This document shows, piece by piece, positions 24,159 to 37,193 of a DNA stretch of 64,000 bases. Position numbers and translations under genes: made by a program. Source of the DNA: Laburnicola sp. R22_1 (lineage: Eukaryota; Ascomycota; Dothideomycetes; Pleosporales; Didymosphaeriaceae); contig JACONQ010000005.1 of assembly GCA_014281115.1 (NCBI GenBank), positions 930,001 to 994,000 of the forward strand, read 5' to 3'. The number at the start of each line of letters is the position of its first letter. The stretch's first letter is position 1. The notes below the pieces were generated by a model, which was not told the origin of the DNA, made no database searches, and saw only the letters and a program-made list of their open reading frames with translations.

Positions 24159-24288
24159 GCTTTTTTTGTGATTACCACCTTTTTTACGCTCTTTCTAATT
24201 ACTAAGCAGGGGGATCTGCTTTTTTTGTTATGTTTTTTGAGATAAAAGCCTTTGTCGTACTACCCCTAGGTAGTTAATATAACGTTAC
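24159..24288 (-). repeat. Short repeat family A, minus orientation, 11 bp target duplication
   Basis: A 130 bp copy flanked by ATACCTTTTAG (24,148-24,158 and 24,289-24,299), inside copia copy C1. Confidence 0.88.
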
Positions 24289-25422
24289 ATACCTTTTAGA
24301 ATTAAATTATCTTATTAGCTAGAAGTCTTTAAAGAGGTAGGTTATGCTTAGGCAAAAGCTTATATAGATTAGATTATAGTATAGGCTTAGGTAGTATAGA
24401 TTAGTATAGTGCCTATAATTTACGTTTAACTAGTAGTAGCTCTATTCTATATAGTATTTAATAGTTATAAATAGGTAGGCAAAATAATAGTTAAATACTA
24501 TATGCGAAGAGTAGTAGTTTATTTAATTATTTATATAAATAAGATTATTCTTAACACTTATACAAAGGTTCTCTTAAGATATTTATAGGGATCTATAGCT
24601 ATATAGATATCTATAGTGGTAGCAACTTACTCTATTTAAGTTTATATAATAGCTTAGTTAGCTCTAGTATTTTTAGAATTAGTCTTAGTATTTATATATA
24701 GGATATTAAGTAAGCTAGCAAAGATAGTATTATATAAGTAGTATTTATATTGCCTTAGGCTACTTTATATATTTTACTAGCACTTATAGCTCTAGTATCT
24801 GCTCTTAGCTTAATATCCTTTTCTTTTAGGACTGTTATAAGCTCTCTTTTATACGCATAGCCTAACTCTAAACAATAGTATTCTTCCTATCCTTTAAAGT
24901 CTTTCTAGAATAACTTTAAGAAAGCTATTCCTTTTAGTATAATATATAATACTTAGTAATGGTATATGCTATATATAATTATATTTCTAACTAAAAATAA
25001 TTATTTACTATATTAATCTTATCCTTTTAATATATAGGTCTTATTCCTTACGTAGTGTTTTCTTTAATATTCCTATTTATTTAATATACTAATTATATAG
25101 TCTAGTATACTTAGGCATATTAGTATTATTTTATAAGATAGTAGAAATCTTATATAAGATAGTAGGGGCTTTTATAAAGTAGTAGGTAGCTATTATATAA
25201 CTAGATTATTTAATAGGTTAGTTATATAGATAGTTACGCTTTATTAGAGTTTATTATTATTTAACTATATTTTTATATAGTTACTAGTAGTATACTTAGT
25301 ACACTATCTCCTTTTAAATCTTATATAGTAGTAATATCTACTTACTAACTTAATAAAAGAGTTAATCTACTATTCTTATAAAAAGAATAGGTTTTATATA
25401 TTTTATATAATTGCTTTCTTTA

Positions 25423-25710
25423 TGTCAATACACTGTATGGGCAAGGGCACCTAAGAGGTGTTAAGGTTTTAATATTACCACACGATAGTATCACGTAGGG
25501 ATTACGTAATGCCTGTGCGCCGCGGCCTGTGCACTGTAGGATCTTCTCCTTTCTATCCACACCCTCTCTAGAGATAAGTAATTAATACTAAGTTAGTTTT
25601 ATTATATTATTATCTTTTCTTGTATAATTATTCTATACACCCTCCACACTTGCTAATATAGAGTATTAGATATTAATGTCTATATAGCTAGCTATAGAGC
25701 CTATTTAACA
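25423..25710 (+). repeat. 5' LTR of copia C2
   Basis: 288 bp, TGTCAATACACT...CTATTTAACA. It keeps GC-rich words (GCGCCGCGGCCTGTGCACTG) that are eroded in the 3' LTR. Confidence 0.93.
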
Positions 25711-26159
25711 CTAATTAGTAGTTGACTAACCCTTAACTATAAATTAGTAAGAGTGAAGATGGATTGTATAAGTTATTATTAGCTGTATAATTTATTTTAT
25801 TATATCCTATTCTCTGTACACAAGAGGATAGCAAATTAAACCTTTATAAAGTTAGTAAGTAACTATCGCTACTGTATAAAACAAAGGAAGCGATTATATA
25901 AGACATATAAAACCTATTCTTATCTATAGGGATAGTAGATTAACTCTTTTATTAAGTTAGTGAGTAGATATTACTGCTATATAAAATTTAAGAGAAGATA
26001 GTGCACTAAGCACACTACTAGTAACTATACAAATATATAGTTAAATAATAATAAACTCTAATAAAGCGCGACTCTCTATATAACTAACCTATTAAACAAA
26101 CTAGTTATGTAATAACTACCCCTACAACTGCTTTGCATAAAGCCCCTACCTTTACTACC

Positions 26160-29100
26160 TTTACCTTATAAGATAATACTAATATACCTAAATATACTAG
26201 ACTATACAAAAAGTATGCTAAAGGGATAGGAATATTAGAGGCAACACTATGTAAGAGAACAAGACCTAAGTACTAAAAGGATAAGATTAGCCTAGTAGAC
26301 AATCCCTCTCTATTAAAAATATAATTGTACGCAGTATATACTATTGCCAATTATTATGCATTATACTAAAAAGGGACAGCTTTCTTAGAATTATTCTAGA
26401 AAGACTTTAAAGAATAGGAAGAACACTATTTTTTAAAGTTAAACTATATATTTAGAAGAGAGCTTATTATAGTCCTAGAAAAAAAGAGCATTACACTAAG
26501 AATAGACGCTAGAGCTATAAGTGCTAGTAAATTATATAAAGTAGCCTAAGAAAATGTAGATATTACTTATATATTACTACCCTTACCAGTCTACTTATCT
26601 TCTTATAGGCAAACACTAAGGCCAATCTTAAAGATACCTAAGCTAGTTAGGCTATTACATAAACCTAAACAAAGCAAGTTGCTACTACTATAGGTACCTA
26701 CACAGCTATAGGTCCTTATAGACATTTTAAGAGAACCTTTATATAAGTACTAAGGACAATCTTATTTATATAAATAACTAAATAACCTACTACTCTTTAT
26801 ATATAGTACCTAACTACTATTCTACGTACCTACTCGCAATTATTAAACGCTGTATAGAATTGAACTACTACTAGTTAAATATAAATTATAGGCACTATAC
26901 TAATCTACACAGACTAAGCCTATACTATAATCTAACCTATATAAACTTTCGCCTAAGCACAACCTACCTCCTTAAAGAATTCTAGCTAATAAGATAATCT
27001 AATTTTAAAAGGCATAGAATAAGGATAATAACTATACTAGAGCTCTATATAATATTTTAGCAGACAAGACTAAAATCTTTATAGATCTATACAGACGCCT
27101 AGATATTACTAAGAATTAATACCTAGACATCTTTCTAGATATTCTTACTAGCTATGCGGTACAATATTATCTCTATACTATCTGTCCTAGATAATTATAG
27201 AAGTGCTTATATAAAGCACTTAATAGTTACTTTAACACTACTATTAACTATAACTAGTATTAGATAGACTAGACTATAGTAACTTTTGTATAATGCTAGC
27301 GCAAAAACTCTAATAAGAGTCTACATAAAGTTCTAGAGGCAATAATTAATAGGCTTACTTTTATATAGAGAGTATTAGGTATAGACTTTACTAGAGAAAT
27401 TTCTCTCTATACTACTACTATATAAGTATACTATAGACACCCAGAACTAAAGTAGGCTATATTTACTTCTAAGCCTACCTATAAAGCTCTATTTGCTAAT
27501 CTCTATGTGTTAATTTAAGTTGTAATTAATTGCCAATCTAATTAGTACCTGCAAGAGGTTAATATATACTATACTAATTACAAATATAACTTTTCTATAT
27601 AAAGAGACAGACTACTGGCCCTTTGTAGATAAGAATTTTGCGGATAATTTATACTATTATTATTGCGATTTAGATTCTAATTAAATAATATTTGTATAAG
27701 ACTAAAGAAGTATTTTATATACTATAAGAAAGGTTGTTAGTCTTTTAACTATCCGCGCGATAAGTATACCTGCGTAATAAGGTAGTATATTACCTTCTAT
27801 AAAGAGTATAATAATAAAACGCCTTTGTACAAAACTATTTAGTCCTATATTTAGGACATAGAAGGGTATAATAATAAGGAATCTACTTTGCACAAAGAAG
27901 AAGAGTAGAGTAAAGATAATAAGAAAGTCATAATTAAGTGTTCTACCTAACTACTACTACCTATCTTTACTGCACAACTAGTAAACATATTTATAAGATA
28001 GAGCCAGAGGAGTGTGCAGAATAGTTTATTCTTAAAAATTAATACTATATAATATACTAAGGTAAACTGTAGAATATAGGTATAGTAAGAATTTCTACTA
28101 TTAGTAAAGCATAGCTAGAGGCATACGTATAAGAGAACCTCTATACAAAAATTAATTAGACACCTAGTAACACTAATATTAGCTTTAGAGGTTAGAATCT
28201 ATAAGGATCTCTAGAAACTGTATAAATTATAAATCTAATAGGAACAGTTACCTACTATATTCTAGATACTCTAATACTATTTCTACTATTACTAGTAGAT
28301 ACTAATAAGCTAGGTGCCTACTTTAATAATATTATAGATATTATTATATAAAGAAATAGCATAACTATACCTACTATACGCAAATAGGAACACTCTTTCT
28401 TTAATATTAGTAAGGAAGAAACTGTGTCTTTCTTTACTAAACAAGAACTCTACTACCTTTATTAATAATTTAGACATTCCTATGTAGAAAGACTTTAGAA
28501 GATACTTACTAATACTAGCTATAAAGTAGATACTACTATACTAAATAAAATTTAGAAGTTTTGCTACCACTATTAATTATAAAAATAAGCCCCGCATTGC
28601 TTTAAGATTACTATTAAAAATATCACCCACTTTAACTATAAGATTATTATTAATATTATACGTATTAGAACTAGAGACGCACTATATATTATAGATATAA
28701 ATATATTATTTTAAGCTATAATCTTTTTAAAATTAATATCTGTATAAGATGCGTAGGAAGCCCTTTATAGATACTAGATTAATATCTACTAAGGTCTACC
28801 TAACTATATTATATATAACCTAGGTATAAACTTTGTATTAGATAAGTTTAGAAACTATATAAAGATTATTAGCGCAACCTATAGGCAGATACCTATAGAA
28901 GCATATTAGGTAATAGGAAAAGTTAAGCATTTATACGCACCTCTCTATAAAGTCTTTAATATTTTTACGGCTAAGCTAGAAAATTATATAGATAAGAAGA
29001 ACATCCTTTAGATAGCTATTAAAGCTATTAATAACACTATAGGCCTAAATGACCTTATACCCACACTGCTAGTCTTTAGTGTATATCCTAGAATTAGTAT

Positions 29101-31150
29101 AGACTCTCCCCTATTACCTAATATTATTACACGCGCAAATGTCGTATAAAAGGTAATAAAGATATTATAGAAAAAAGGGATAAGACTAATATTAATTATA
29201 TGCTAAACACCTATAATAGTCTATTAGTAGCGTATAAAGTCTTTAAGCTCCTACTTAGATCTAAGGTTATAGTCTAAAGAGAGAAAGGTAAATAGATAGG
29301 CCTATATAAAATTAAGAGTATTAAGAATAATAATATAATCCTTAATCTAGAAAATAGTCTAGTAAAGTTTTACTATACGCAAGTTAAGCTATACTATTAT
29401 AAAGAAGATTACACTTTTCTACTATTATACAAAGTAGATAATACCACTCCTATATAAAGAGATCCTCTAGAGAAGAGGAGAAAAGGCTACCTAAGAAAGA
29501 ATACTGTATTCCTTTTCTAAAAGGAAACAAGTAATTAGGAACTATCTTTAAAGCTCTGTGTAGAAGGTATAATTATAATATCTAGAGCACCTTTTAAAGA
29601 GTTAGACTGCATAAAGATAAACACTCTAATTACTAATAGCATATTTAAAATTCTTCTCTTTAATCAATCTAAGCATAAGGGCAGAATCTTTAATCTCTGC
29701 CTTATATAAAAAGTTAAGGATAAGACTACTTAACTATATAAGAAATCCCGCCTTGTGTTTGCTAGCCACTCTAATAAGAAAAAGAATAAAATTCTTACCT
29801 AATTACCTACTATCTAAAGAATAAGCTAGCGTCTACTCCTTATATTAGAAGTAAGCCTTTAGGCAATATACAGAATATATTTTAAACTATAAGATATTAT
29901 CTAGGCCTATATTTAGTCTACTAATAAACTAAACCGCACGCTCTATACTAGACTATCTAAGAAACTACGCACAAATTTTTTATAAAACACAATTTTCTAT
30001 ATTATACAACTACTCTATAGTGCAGCTAAATTAGGTCTTTACTAGTTTAAGATCTACTATAACTTCTATAAAGAAAGACTTAGTATAAAGACTTTATTAT
30101 ATAATCTATATCTACTTATTATTAATAAAGAAGAGTATACCTTTAGGATTACTAGCCTTTAGATAAATAATACTCTTAGCATTATTAATAAAAACTTCGC
30201 ACAAAGAGAAAAAGAAGAGCTAAAGAAAGTAGCCTTCTATATAAAAAAATAAGACTATTTTTGCTAAGGACTAACCTATTAAGTTTAATAGTAAAAGAAT
30301 TTAGCTTATATATAACACTATGGTTCTTATATAAAAAGGCCAAGCAAAGGGCCTTTGCATAATTAACTTAAAAGACAAGGATGCCGCGCAGAGGTATATA
30401 GAGTAGTGTGCAAGAGGCGCCTATATTATATCTATATACTAACTAGAAGCCGCATTTAATTTGTCTATTGCCGCTTAGACTATATTACTCTTACATAAAG
30501 ACATTAAGGTATTAAACACATAAATCTAATAGTATATTAATAATAGTAAGCGTGGTCTTACCTTTATACTATTAGATCTCTATTATATAAAGCTGTTTAT
30601 CTTTACTAATAGCTTATTTGCTAATAATAAGAACCCAAGCTTATAGCTAGAATTTCTAATTATTTTAGGCAATAAGTATTATATAGGTAATAGCAATAAC
30701 TTTAATATCCTAGTAAATATTATATACTAGAATTTAACTAAGTATGAGAGAGTAATAAGGAGCGTTCTTACCAGCAAGCTATATAGTATAGTAGGAGGCT
30801 TTAATAATGCTATTACTATTAGTACAACCCTCTAGAGAATTATATGCACGCTTAGTCTATTACTAATTTCTATAGTTATCTGTATAGATTTAAAGTCTCT
30901 CTATAACTACCTTATATAACTAGGAACCATAAATAAGAAGCGCCTTATAATTAATATTATATTACTCCGCGAATTGTATAAGCACTGCGAGATCTCTAAG
31001 ATTAGATAGGTTAATAGAAAGGACAATCCTGCTAATATCTATATAAAGAAGGCCCTAAACTAGGCTCTAGAGTTCTTAATCTCTAGTAATACCTTAATAA
31101 TTACTATTAAAGTATTAGTAAATTACCTTAAGTCTACCTATATAAGCTCT
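26160..31150 (+). pseudogene. Copia gag-pol pseudogene of C2
   Basis: Plus-strand frames give a gag knuckle-like GC.SFNYPRD near 27,730 and a GAG-pre-integrase segment (HSYVERLQKILT near 28,470; CYHY.L.K.APHCFK near 28,565). The integrase core reads GLPNYIIYNLGINFVLDKFR and KHLYAPLYKVF at 28,790-28,960. RT reads FYIIQLLYSAAKLGLY and FKIYYNFYKERLSIK at about 29,990-30,090. RNase H spans 30,370-31,140 (QLEFLIILGNKYYIGNSNNF and VNRKDNPANIYIKKAL). TAG/TAA interrupt every domain where Gln is expected. The family matches fungal copia elements whose RT motif is ..PLYG..EAG..W. Confidence 0.88.
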
Positions 31151-32516
31151 TCCTGGCCTTTATACAGCACTATTTCTTTATTATTTATCTATTTTTTTGC
31201 ATAAGACATTTATTTAATTCTTTTTACACGTATATATTACTTAAAAATAAGTATTTTCCTATCTATTATTTACATATAAAGAGAAGAGACATAGTGTATA
31301 TTTATTTAGAAAGGAGTTTTTATTTTAATACTTATAGATAATATTTAAAAGTGTCTATTCTACTACTTAGCCCTATCCTATATAATAATTGTACCTAGCA
31401 CTATAGCTCTACTACATATAAAAACTACATAATTCTACCTAGAAGTTTACTACTATACAACACTTAGTAAAGGGCCTAGGGCCAAAATTACCACTATAGT
31501 AGTAAGCATATATAGTGCCCCTAAAAACACTATATAACTAGATAAAAAGCGCGTAAAAGTAGCCCTTATACTAAATAAGCTTAGCAACCTATAGACGCAG
31601 GTCTATACTAGCTATAAGAATAATATTAATATTATATAAAGGCAGATATGCGATACGCAACTTCTTAGCCTATTTTCTATAGTTAGCATTTATATAAAAA
31701 GCAAAGAATAAAGGAACTTATATTAATAGAGATGCCCTAGATAAATATATAGTTTGCCTAGAAACTAATTAAAAGGGTAATACGTATTCTTCTACCTAAA
31801 AAAGCTACTATAGTAGTATTAAAGCTAGAAAGGCCTAGCTAGTTAAGATCTACTAGTATAAGCGCTATTATCTACACTAAGTTAGTATTATATAGAGACA
31901 AGATATTATATAATAAGGGATATAGTTTAGTACTATATAAAATAGGAGATTAGCTTAATAAAAAGAGAAAAGAGCGAGAGAGAAGAAACACGTACAGAGA
32001 GATATTTAAAGTAGAGGATAAGAGAGAGAAGAATAGAGAGAGGAAAGCCCACCTTATATGCCTCTGTCTTCTATCTAGAGCCTTAATTCCTACCCCTTAT
32101 TAGTGTTTATCTTCCTCTTATCTAATGTTACATAATTGCCTAATATTGCTGCCTAAACAAATAAAATAAATAAATCTACCTATTATATAAGAAAAAAACT
32201 AAATAAAAAAACTCTATATAAATAATATATTATTGCCGCAATTTTGTTATTAACTGCGTAATCTTACTCTTAACCACTATTAGTCAGACTACTACTCTAC
32301 TACTAATAAGTCTAATTGCGCCTTTAATAAATAGCAGCAAAGTATAATAAATAGTTACTTAATAGAATCTTCCTATAAACTAGAGTTAACTAGCTAGAGT
32401 AGAAGATATACAAATAGGGGAATAATAAATAGATAGGATAAATATTAGTAAGTAGATAGTTTGTGTAGAGAAAGAGAGAACCACTTATAGCAATCTTAAA
32501 AATAAAAAGTTACTAG

Positions 32517-32803
32517 TGTCTATATACTATATAGGCAAGGGCATCTAAGAGTATTAAGATTTTAATATTACTATATAATAGTATTATATAGGAATTATAT
32601 AATGCCTATGCGCTGCGGCCTATATACTATTAAATCTTCTCCTTTCTATCTACACCCTCTTTAGAGATAAGTAATTAATACTAAGTTAGTTCTATTATAT
32701 TGTTTCCTTTTCGTATACAATTATCCTATACACCCTCTACACTTGCTAATACAAAGTATTAGATATTAATATCTATATAGCTAGCTATAAAGCCTATTTA
32801 ACA
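32517..32803 (+). repeat. 3' LTR of copia C2
   Basis: 287 bp, TGTCTATATACT...CTATTTAACA, aligned along its length with the 5' LTR. Most differences are C-to-T or G-to-A. Confidence 0.93.
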
Positions 32804-32808
32804 CTTTA

Positions 32809-33371
32809 TTTTATATAGTAGCAATATCTAGTTACTAACTTTATATAGGTTTAATCTACTATTCTCTTATATATAGCGTTAAAATAACTACCTAGAGGTA
32901 GCACAGCAAAGGCTTTTATCTTAAATAATATAACAAAAACAGCAGAGCCCCCTACTTAGTAATTAAAAAAGATCCTCTTAAATATAAAGAATAGGATATA
33001 ATAAAATTAATTATACAGCTTTATATTATCTATCTTTACTCTTGCTAATTTGTAGTTAAGAATTAGTTAACTACTAATTAGTGTTAAATAGGTACTCTAT
33101 AGCTAGCTATATAGATATTAGTATCTAATACTCTATACTGGCAAGTATAGAAGATGTATAGGATATTTATATAAGAAAAGGAAATAATATAATAAAACTA
33201 ACTTTTATATTAATTTTTTATATCTAAAAGAGGTATAGATAGAAAAGAGAAGGTTCTATAGCATATAGGCTACAGCGCACAGGCATTATATAATCCTTAC
33301 ATAATGCCATTATATAGCAATATTAAAACCTTAATACTCTTAGGTGCCCTTGCCTATACGGTGTACGGATA
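32809..33371 (-). mobile_element. Copia C1, 5' LTR and leader (other side of C2)
   Basis: Minus-strand continuation of C1: leader at 32,809-33,081 and 5' LTR at 33,082-33,371. The leader matches the reverse complement of 25,711-25,870. A family-A repeat (32,876-32,974) sits in it. Confidence 0.88.
32876..32974 (+). repeat. Short repeat family A, 12 bp target duplication
   Basis: 99 bp copy flanked by CTCTTATATATA (32,864-32,875) and CTCTTAAATATA (32,975-32,986). It lies in the leader of C1. Confidence 0.85.
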
Positions 33372-33414
33372 ATAATAGTATTTAAAATAATAATAACTAT
33401 TACTATATAGCTAT

Positions 33415-33549
33415 GTGTGTGTGGCGTTAAATTAACTACCTAGAGGTAGCACGATAAACGCTTTTATCTCAAATAACATAATAAAAAAAGTAGAGCCCTC
33501 TGCTTAGTAATTAAAAAGAGCGTGAAAAAGGTGATAACAAAAAGAAAGA
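33415..33549 (+). repeat. Short repeat family A
   Basis: Starts TGTGGCGTTAAATTAACTAC and ends in an A-rich tail. Flanked by ATATAGCTAT/ATATAGTTAT, a one-mismatch target duplication. Confidence 0.82.
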
Positions 33550-34669
33550 TATAGTTATAAGACTAGTAACTATTTACTTTTTAAATAGGAATAATTAAAT
33601 ATTAGGTGCTTTTATCTCTTAGGATAATCTACACTATGTTAATTTTAAAAGGGGAATTCTATAAGATACCTTTATTACTTAAGTAGCTAAATAAGACTTT
33701 ATATCTCTTTTTAGCCTAGTAAAGATTTAGATTAAGGCTTTTTTACTTTAAATAAAAGTTAGTAGTAATTTATTTTATTACTACCTACATTCTAATATTA
33801 TTTTATTCTATTTTACTAACTACTAGGTAGCTTAGTAATACTCTTATATATAGTAATTACTACTTTAAAACGCTTTTCTTTATTAATAATAGGAGAAGAA
33901 ATAACTACTATTATTGTAATATTTTTATTAGAAACCCCTTAGTCGTAAAAACGAATATATATAGTAATAGTATAAGAAACTTATTATAATAATAGTAATT
34001 ATCTAGACTACTATTAAAGTAAAAGACTATAAGTAATAAAGGTAAAGATAAATAATAAAAATAAAAATAAATAATAAGTAATAATAGTAAAGTCCTAGTA
34101 GTAGTATATAGCTTACTATGTATAAAGAAAAATTTATTATAAAAGAGGGTTAATAAAATAGCTGAGTTAGTTACTATTATAATAGTTTTTATAAACAAAA
34201 CTATATTTCGTAGCTATACTATAGTAAAAGAAAATCTAGCTATAAACTTTTTTTCTATATACTAGCTTTATAAGATAAATAGTATATAAATATATATTAA
34301 AGTAAATAGTTTATAAGGACTTATCTATCTAGTACCTTATTATCCTAGCTACCTATAATAGTAACTTAGTTATATTAGCGTGAACTATAGTTAAGAGAGA
34401 GACTCTTTATTACTACTAACTATTATCTAACGCTTCCTTTTATATAAGAAAGAGCTCTAATTCTACTATTTATTTTATAATAACTAAGTAACTAAAGAAT
34501 ACTACTATAGTATAACTATACTTCTAAGCTAGATTTAATTTAACTTATGCAATAGAGATTATTAATATTTAGACTATTAACGCACTACCTCCTAAGAGAA
34601 TAGGCAAGGTTAGAAATATAGCGTAGAAGCTAGGCCTAAAGAGGTAGGGAACTATTATAATTATTATTA
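33550..34669. other. AT-rich repeat debris: families B, F and D
   Basis: No gene is visible. A family-B repeat is at 33,862-33,955 (AATAACTACTATTATTGTAA ... CTTAGTCGTAAAAA). A sequence of about 220 bp at 33,965-34,190 is the inverse of 48,183-48,400 (family F). A family-D-like block is at 34,190-34,330. The rest (33,560-33,860 and 34,330-34,669) shows nothing I recognise. Confidence 0.6.
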
Positions 34670-34790
34670 CTTTTTTATAATTGCCTTTTTACGCTCTTTT
34701 AATTACTAAATAGGGGACTCTACTTTTTCAATATATTATTTAAGATAAAAGCCTTTATTATTCTACTCCTAGGTAGATAATTTAATAATA
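34670..34790 (-). repeat. Short repeat family A, minus orientation, head-to-head with the next copy
   Basis: A decayed copy containing AATTACTAAATAGGGGACTC and CTACTCCTAGGTAG, followed at once by a plus-oriented copy. Confidence 0.8.
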
Positions 34791-34795
34791 CATAT

Positions 34796-34878
34796 GTGCT
34801 ATTAGTTAACTACCTAGGAGTAGAATAATAAAGGCTTTATCTTATATAATATAATAAAGAAGCAGAGCCCCTACTTAG
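34796..34878 (+). repeat. Short repeat family A, short form
   Basis: Plus-oriented copy ending at the CTACTTAG word. With the preceding copy it forms an inverted pair of about 210 bp. Confidence 0.8.
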
Positions 34879-34882
34879 TATA

Positions 34883-35105
<223 letters not shown>

Positions 35106-35264
35106 TGTGGCGTTATTTTGTCTACCTAGGGGTAGAATAACAAAGGCTTTTATCTTAAATAATATAATAAAAAAGCAGAGCCCCCTACTTAGTAATTAAA
35201 AAAGGCGTAAAAAGGTGATGACAAAAAAGCGCGTTCGAACTACTAAGCGAGCTTAGCGGTCTTG
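35106..35264 (+). repeat. Short repeat family A, extended form, inserted in the ATT microsatellite
   Basis: A 159 bp copy with the post-A-run extension GCGCGTTCGAACTACTAAGC ... GCGGTCTTG seen otherwise only at 11,435. It is flanked by ATT repeats on both sides, so the exact duplication cannot be measured. Confidence 0.88.
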
Positions 35265-35400
35265 ATTATTATTATTATTATTATAGTAAAAAATATTATT
35301 AAAGAAATTATTAATTATATAATATAGTGGTTAGTTAAACAGCCAGCCTAGGGTTACGTAATATTATAGATTAATCCTAGAGAAGAAAAGCTTATTTATA

Positions 35401-37191
35401 AGCTAGCGCATATAGTTCCTGCGCACATAGGGTTCCTGCGCACCTCACCAAAACGCGACACCTGCACAAAACACGTCAGATTTCTCCACAACGCTCTGCA
35501 ACAATGGATGCTCGTGAGACTGCTATATCGCGAGCTCTTTCTGATCTCTCTATAGGTATTTTTTCTAGCCGAAGGGCTGCAGCTAAGGCGTACGGGGTCC
35601 CTGAGTCTACACTACGCAACCGTCTTAATGGCGCAACGAATAGTGCGCTCAGCTATTAGCATCAGCAGCGGCTAACTCCTCTACAAGAGGACTTCCTAGT
35701 AGACTGGATCCTCGAAGAAGACGCACGCGCCTGCCCTCCCTCACACGCTCGCGCTTAAGAAATGGCCAATTAAATCCTACGTATAAATAGTGATAGTTAG
35801 CCTATTAATAAACTCTAGCTCTTACACTTTATTAAGCGACAGCTACGCGTCGCCTTAGTTATTAGTAGAAAGCTTAAGGCTTAGAGAGCTAATACAGCGA
35901 CTCTAGAGCAGTTGCGCGCGTTCCTAGAGCGCTATAAGCAGACTCGATAGCGGCTTAACATACAGGCGGAGAATACATACAATATAGATAAGACTAGCGT
36001 TGCTCTAGGAGTATGTACAAACACTAGAGTACTCTCTAGTAGTTAGAAAAAGAAGGCTTACATTTAGTCTCTAGAGAATCGCGAGTAGGTCTCTATAATT
36101 AAGTGTGTGTCAGCGATAGGGCGGAAACTACGCTGCGCGGTCATCTTCAAAGGCCAGAGCCTACAAACTACCTAGTTCCTATCGTCCTACGTACCTAGCT
36201 GGCTGTATACAACCTTAGAGAACGGATGGACATCGAAAGCAATAGGTGTTAAGTGGCTGCAGCGCATATTTATACCTAAGACAGCTGTAGGTGATAGCTA
36301 GTACCGCCTCCTTATCCTCGACAGCCACGGCAGCCACATTAATATAGAGTTCCTATAGCTCTGTAAACAGCATCAAATAGAGCTCCTATACCTACCTGCG
36401 CATACCTCGCACGTCCTACAGCCTCTAGATCTCGCCCCTTTCTCCGTTATCAAGTCTAGTTACCAACGCCAGATCCAGGAGCTTGCATCGCTTAACAACG
36501 CCGCACCTGTTAAGAAGGAGCGCTTTATTGCCTGCTATTATCAAGCTAGGGAGAAAGGCTTCACAGAGCGTGTGATTCGAGCTGGCTGGCAGGCTGCTGG
36601 TATCTGCCCATTCAACATCAATCACGTGCTCAGCTCGTCACAAGTCTCCCAGAGGCCTACTACGCCTACGCATCAGCAGCAGCCTCAGCAGCAGCCTCAG
36701 AGCTTCCTCTCGACCCCTTAAGGCCCTCGCGATCTCTATATAGCGCAGCGCGACGTCCAGAGCGTCGAGAATCTAGGTCGTAGGACCCGGCTACTCCTAC
36801 AGAAAGCAGGTAAGGCTCTAGCAGCTGCAAATGCTAGAGTGCAGGGCTAGAATTAGAGAAAAGACGCCTTAAGTATCATCTACAGACTACTAGCTCTCAG
36901 CGTCCTCGAAAGCGCGTTCAAATAGACCCAAATCGACGCTTTGCAGAGGTAGAGACTATCGTAGAGGCTATACGCGCAGCTAAGGCTGCAGGAGCTCAGC
37001 AGCAAAGATCTACTATAGTAAGCGCTTCAGAGACAGCTACTATAGTTACAGCAGCTGCAGCGCTTAAATCTATGTGTACACAATGGCAATTATAAGAGCG
37101 TTGTGGAGAAATCTGACGTGTTTTGTGTAGGTGACGCGTTTTGGTGAGGTGCGCAGGAACCCTATGTGCGCAGGAACTATATGCGCTAGCT
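35401..37191 (+). mobile_element. Pogo/Fot1-type DNA transposon with about 115 bp inverted repeats
   Basis: A 1,791 bp element between TA dinucleotides (35,399-35,400 and 37,192-37,193). The terminal repeats start AGCTAGCGCATATAGTTCCT and include two GTTCCTGCGCAC words. They extend about 115 bp almost perfectly, to the TTGTGGAGAAATCTGACG region. GC content is near 50%, so RIP has been mild. Confidence 0.93.
35504..37094 (+). pseudogene. Pogo/Fot1 transposase pseudogene
   Basis: Starts at ATG 35,504 with a psq-type helix-turn-helix (SSRRAAAKAYGVPESTLRNR near 35,560-35,620), followed by a CENP-B-like helix-turn-helix (LTPLQEDFLVDWILEEDA). The DDE_1 domain shows NIDKTSVALG near 35,985, LILDSHGSHINIEF near 36,315 and LPAHTSHVLQPLDLAPFS near 36,395. 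A Gln-rich stretch (36,670-36,700) and a basic C-terminus follow. Stops at former Gln/Trp codons (for example near 35,656, 35,756 and 36,718) break it. The third catalytic Asp (QPLDLAPF) and the second (LDSHGSH) are intact. Confidence 0.9.
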
Positions 37192-37193
37192 TA

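Larger units (their letters stand above)
22794..25422 (-). mobile_element. Ty1/copia copy C1, minus strand, gag part (split by C2)
   Basis: This is an inverted, diverged copy of 25,860-28,080. It is truncated at 22,794, where it abuts the gypsy LTR. It continues on the far side of the nested element C2 as 32,809-33,371. It carries three later insertions: 22,982-23,037, 23,250-23,470 and 24,159-24,288. All frames are broken. Confidence 0.87.
25423..32803 (+). mobile_element. Full-length Ty1/copia retrotransposon C2 with LTRs and 5 bp target duplication
   Basis: A 7,381 bp element with two TG...CA LTRs (25,423-25,710 and 32,517-32,803) and the target duplication CTTTA at 25,418-25,422 and 32,804-32,808. 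It inserted in reverse into the older copia copy C1, whose sequence resumes directly after the duplication. The internal plus-strand order gag zinc-knuckle - protease/GAG-pre-integrase - integrase - RT - RNase H is the copia order. The coding region ends near 31.15 kb and is followed by about 1.3 kb of non-coding or unrecognised sequence. All frames contain stops, and the 3' LTR is more decayed than the 5' LTR. Confidence 0.94.

Noticed and set aside
27702..27893. Minus-strand open frame of 63 codons
   Set aside because: Antisense to the copia gag relic.
33911..34198. 95-codon minus-strand open frame rich in Leu/Tyr/Phe
   Set aside because: It lies across short repeats B and F. The composition is that of AT-rich DNA, and the inverted copy at 48.2 kb is not conserved as protein.
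36425..36625. Minus-strand open frame of 66 codons
   Set aside because: Antisense shadow of the Pogo transposase at 35.5-37.1 kb.
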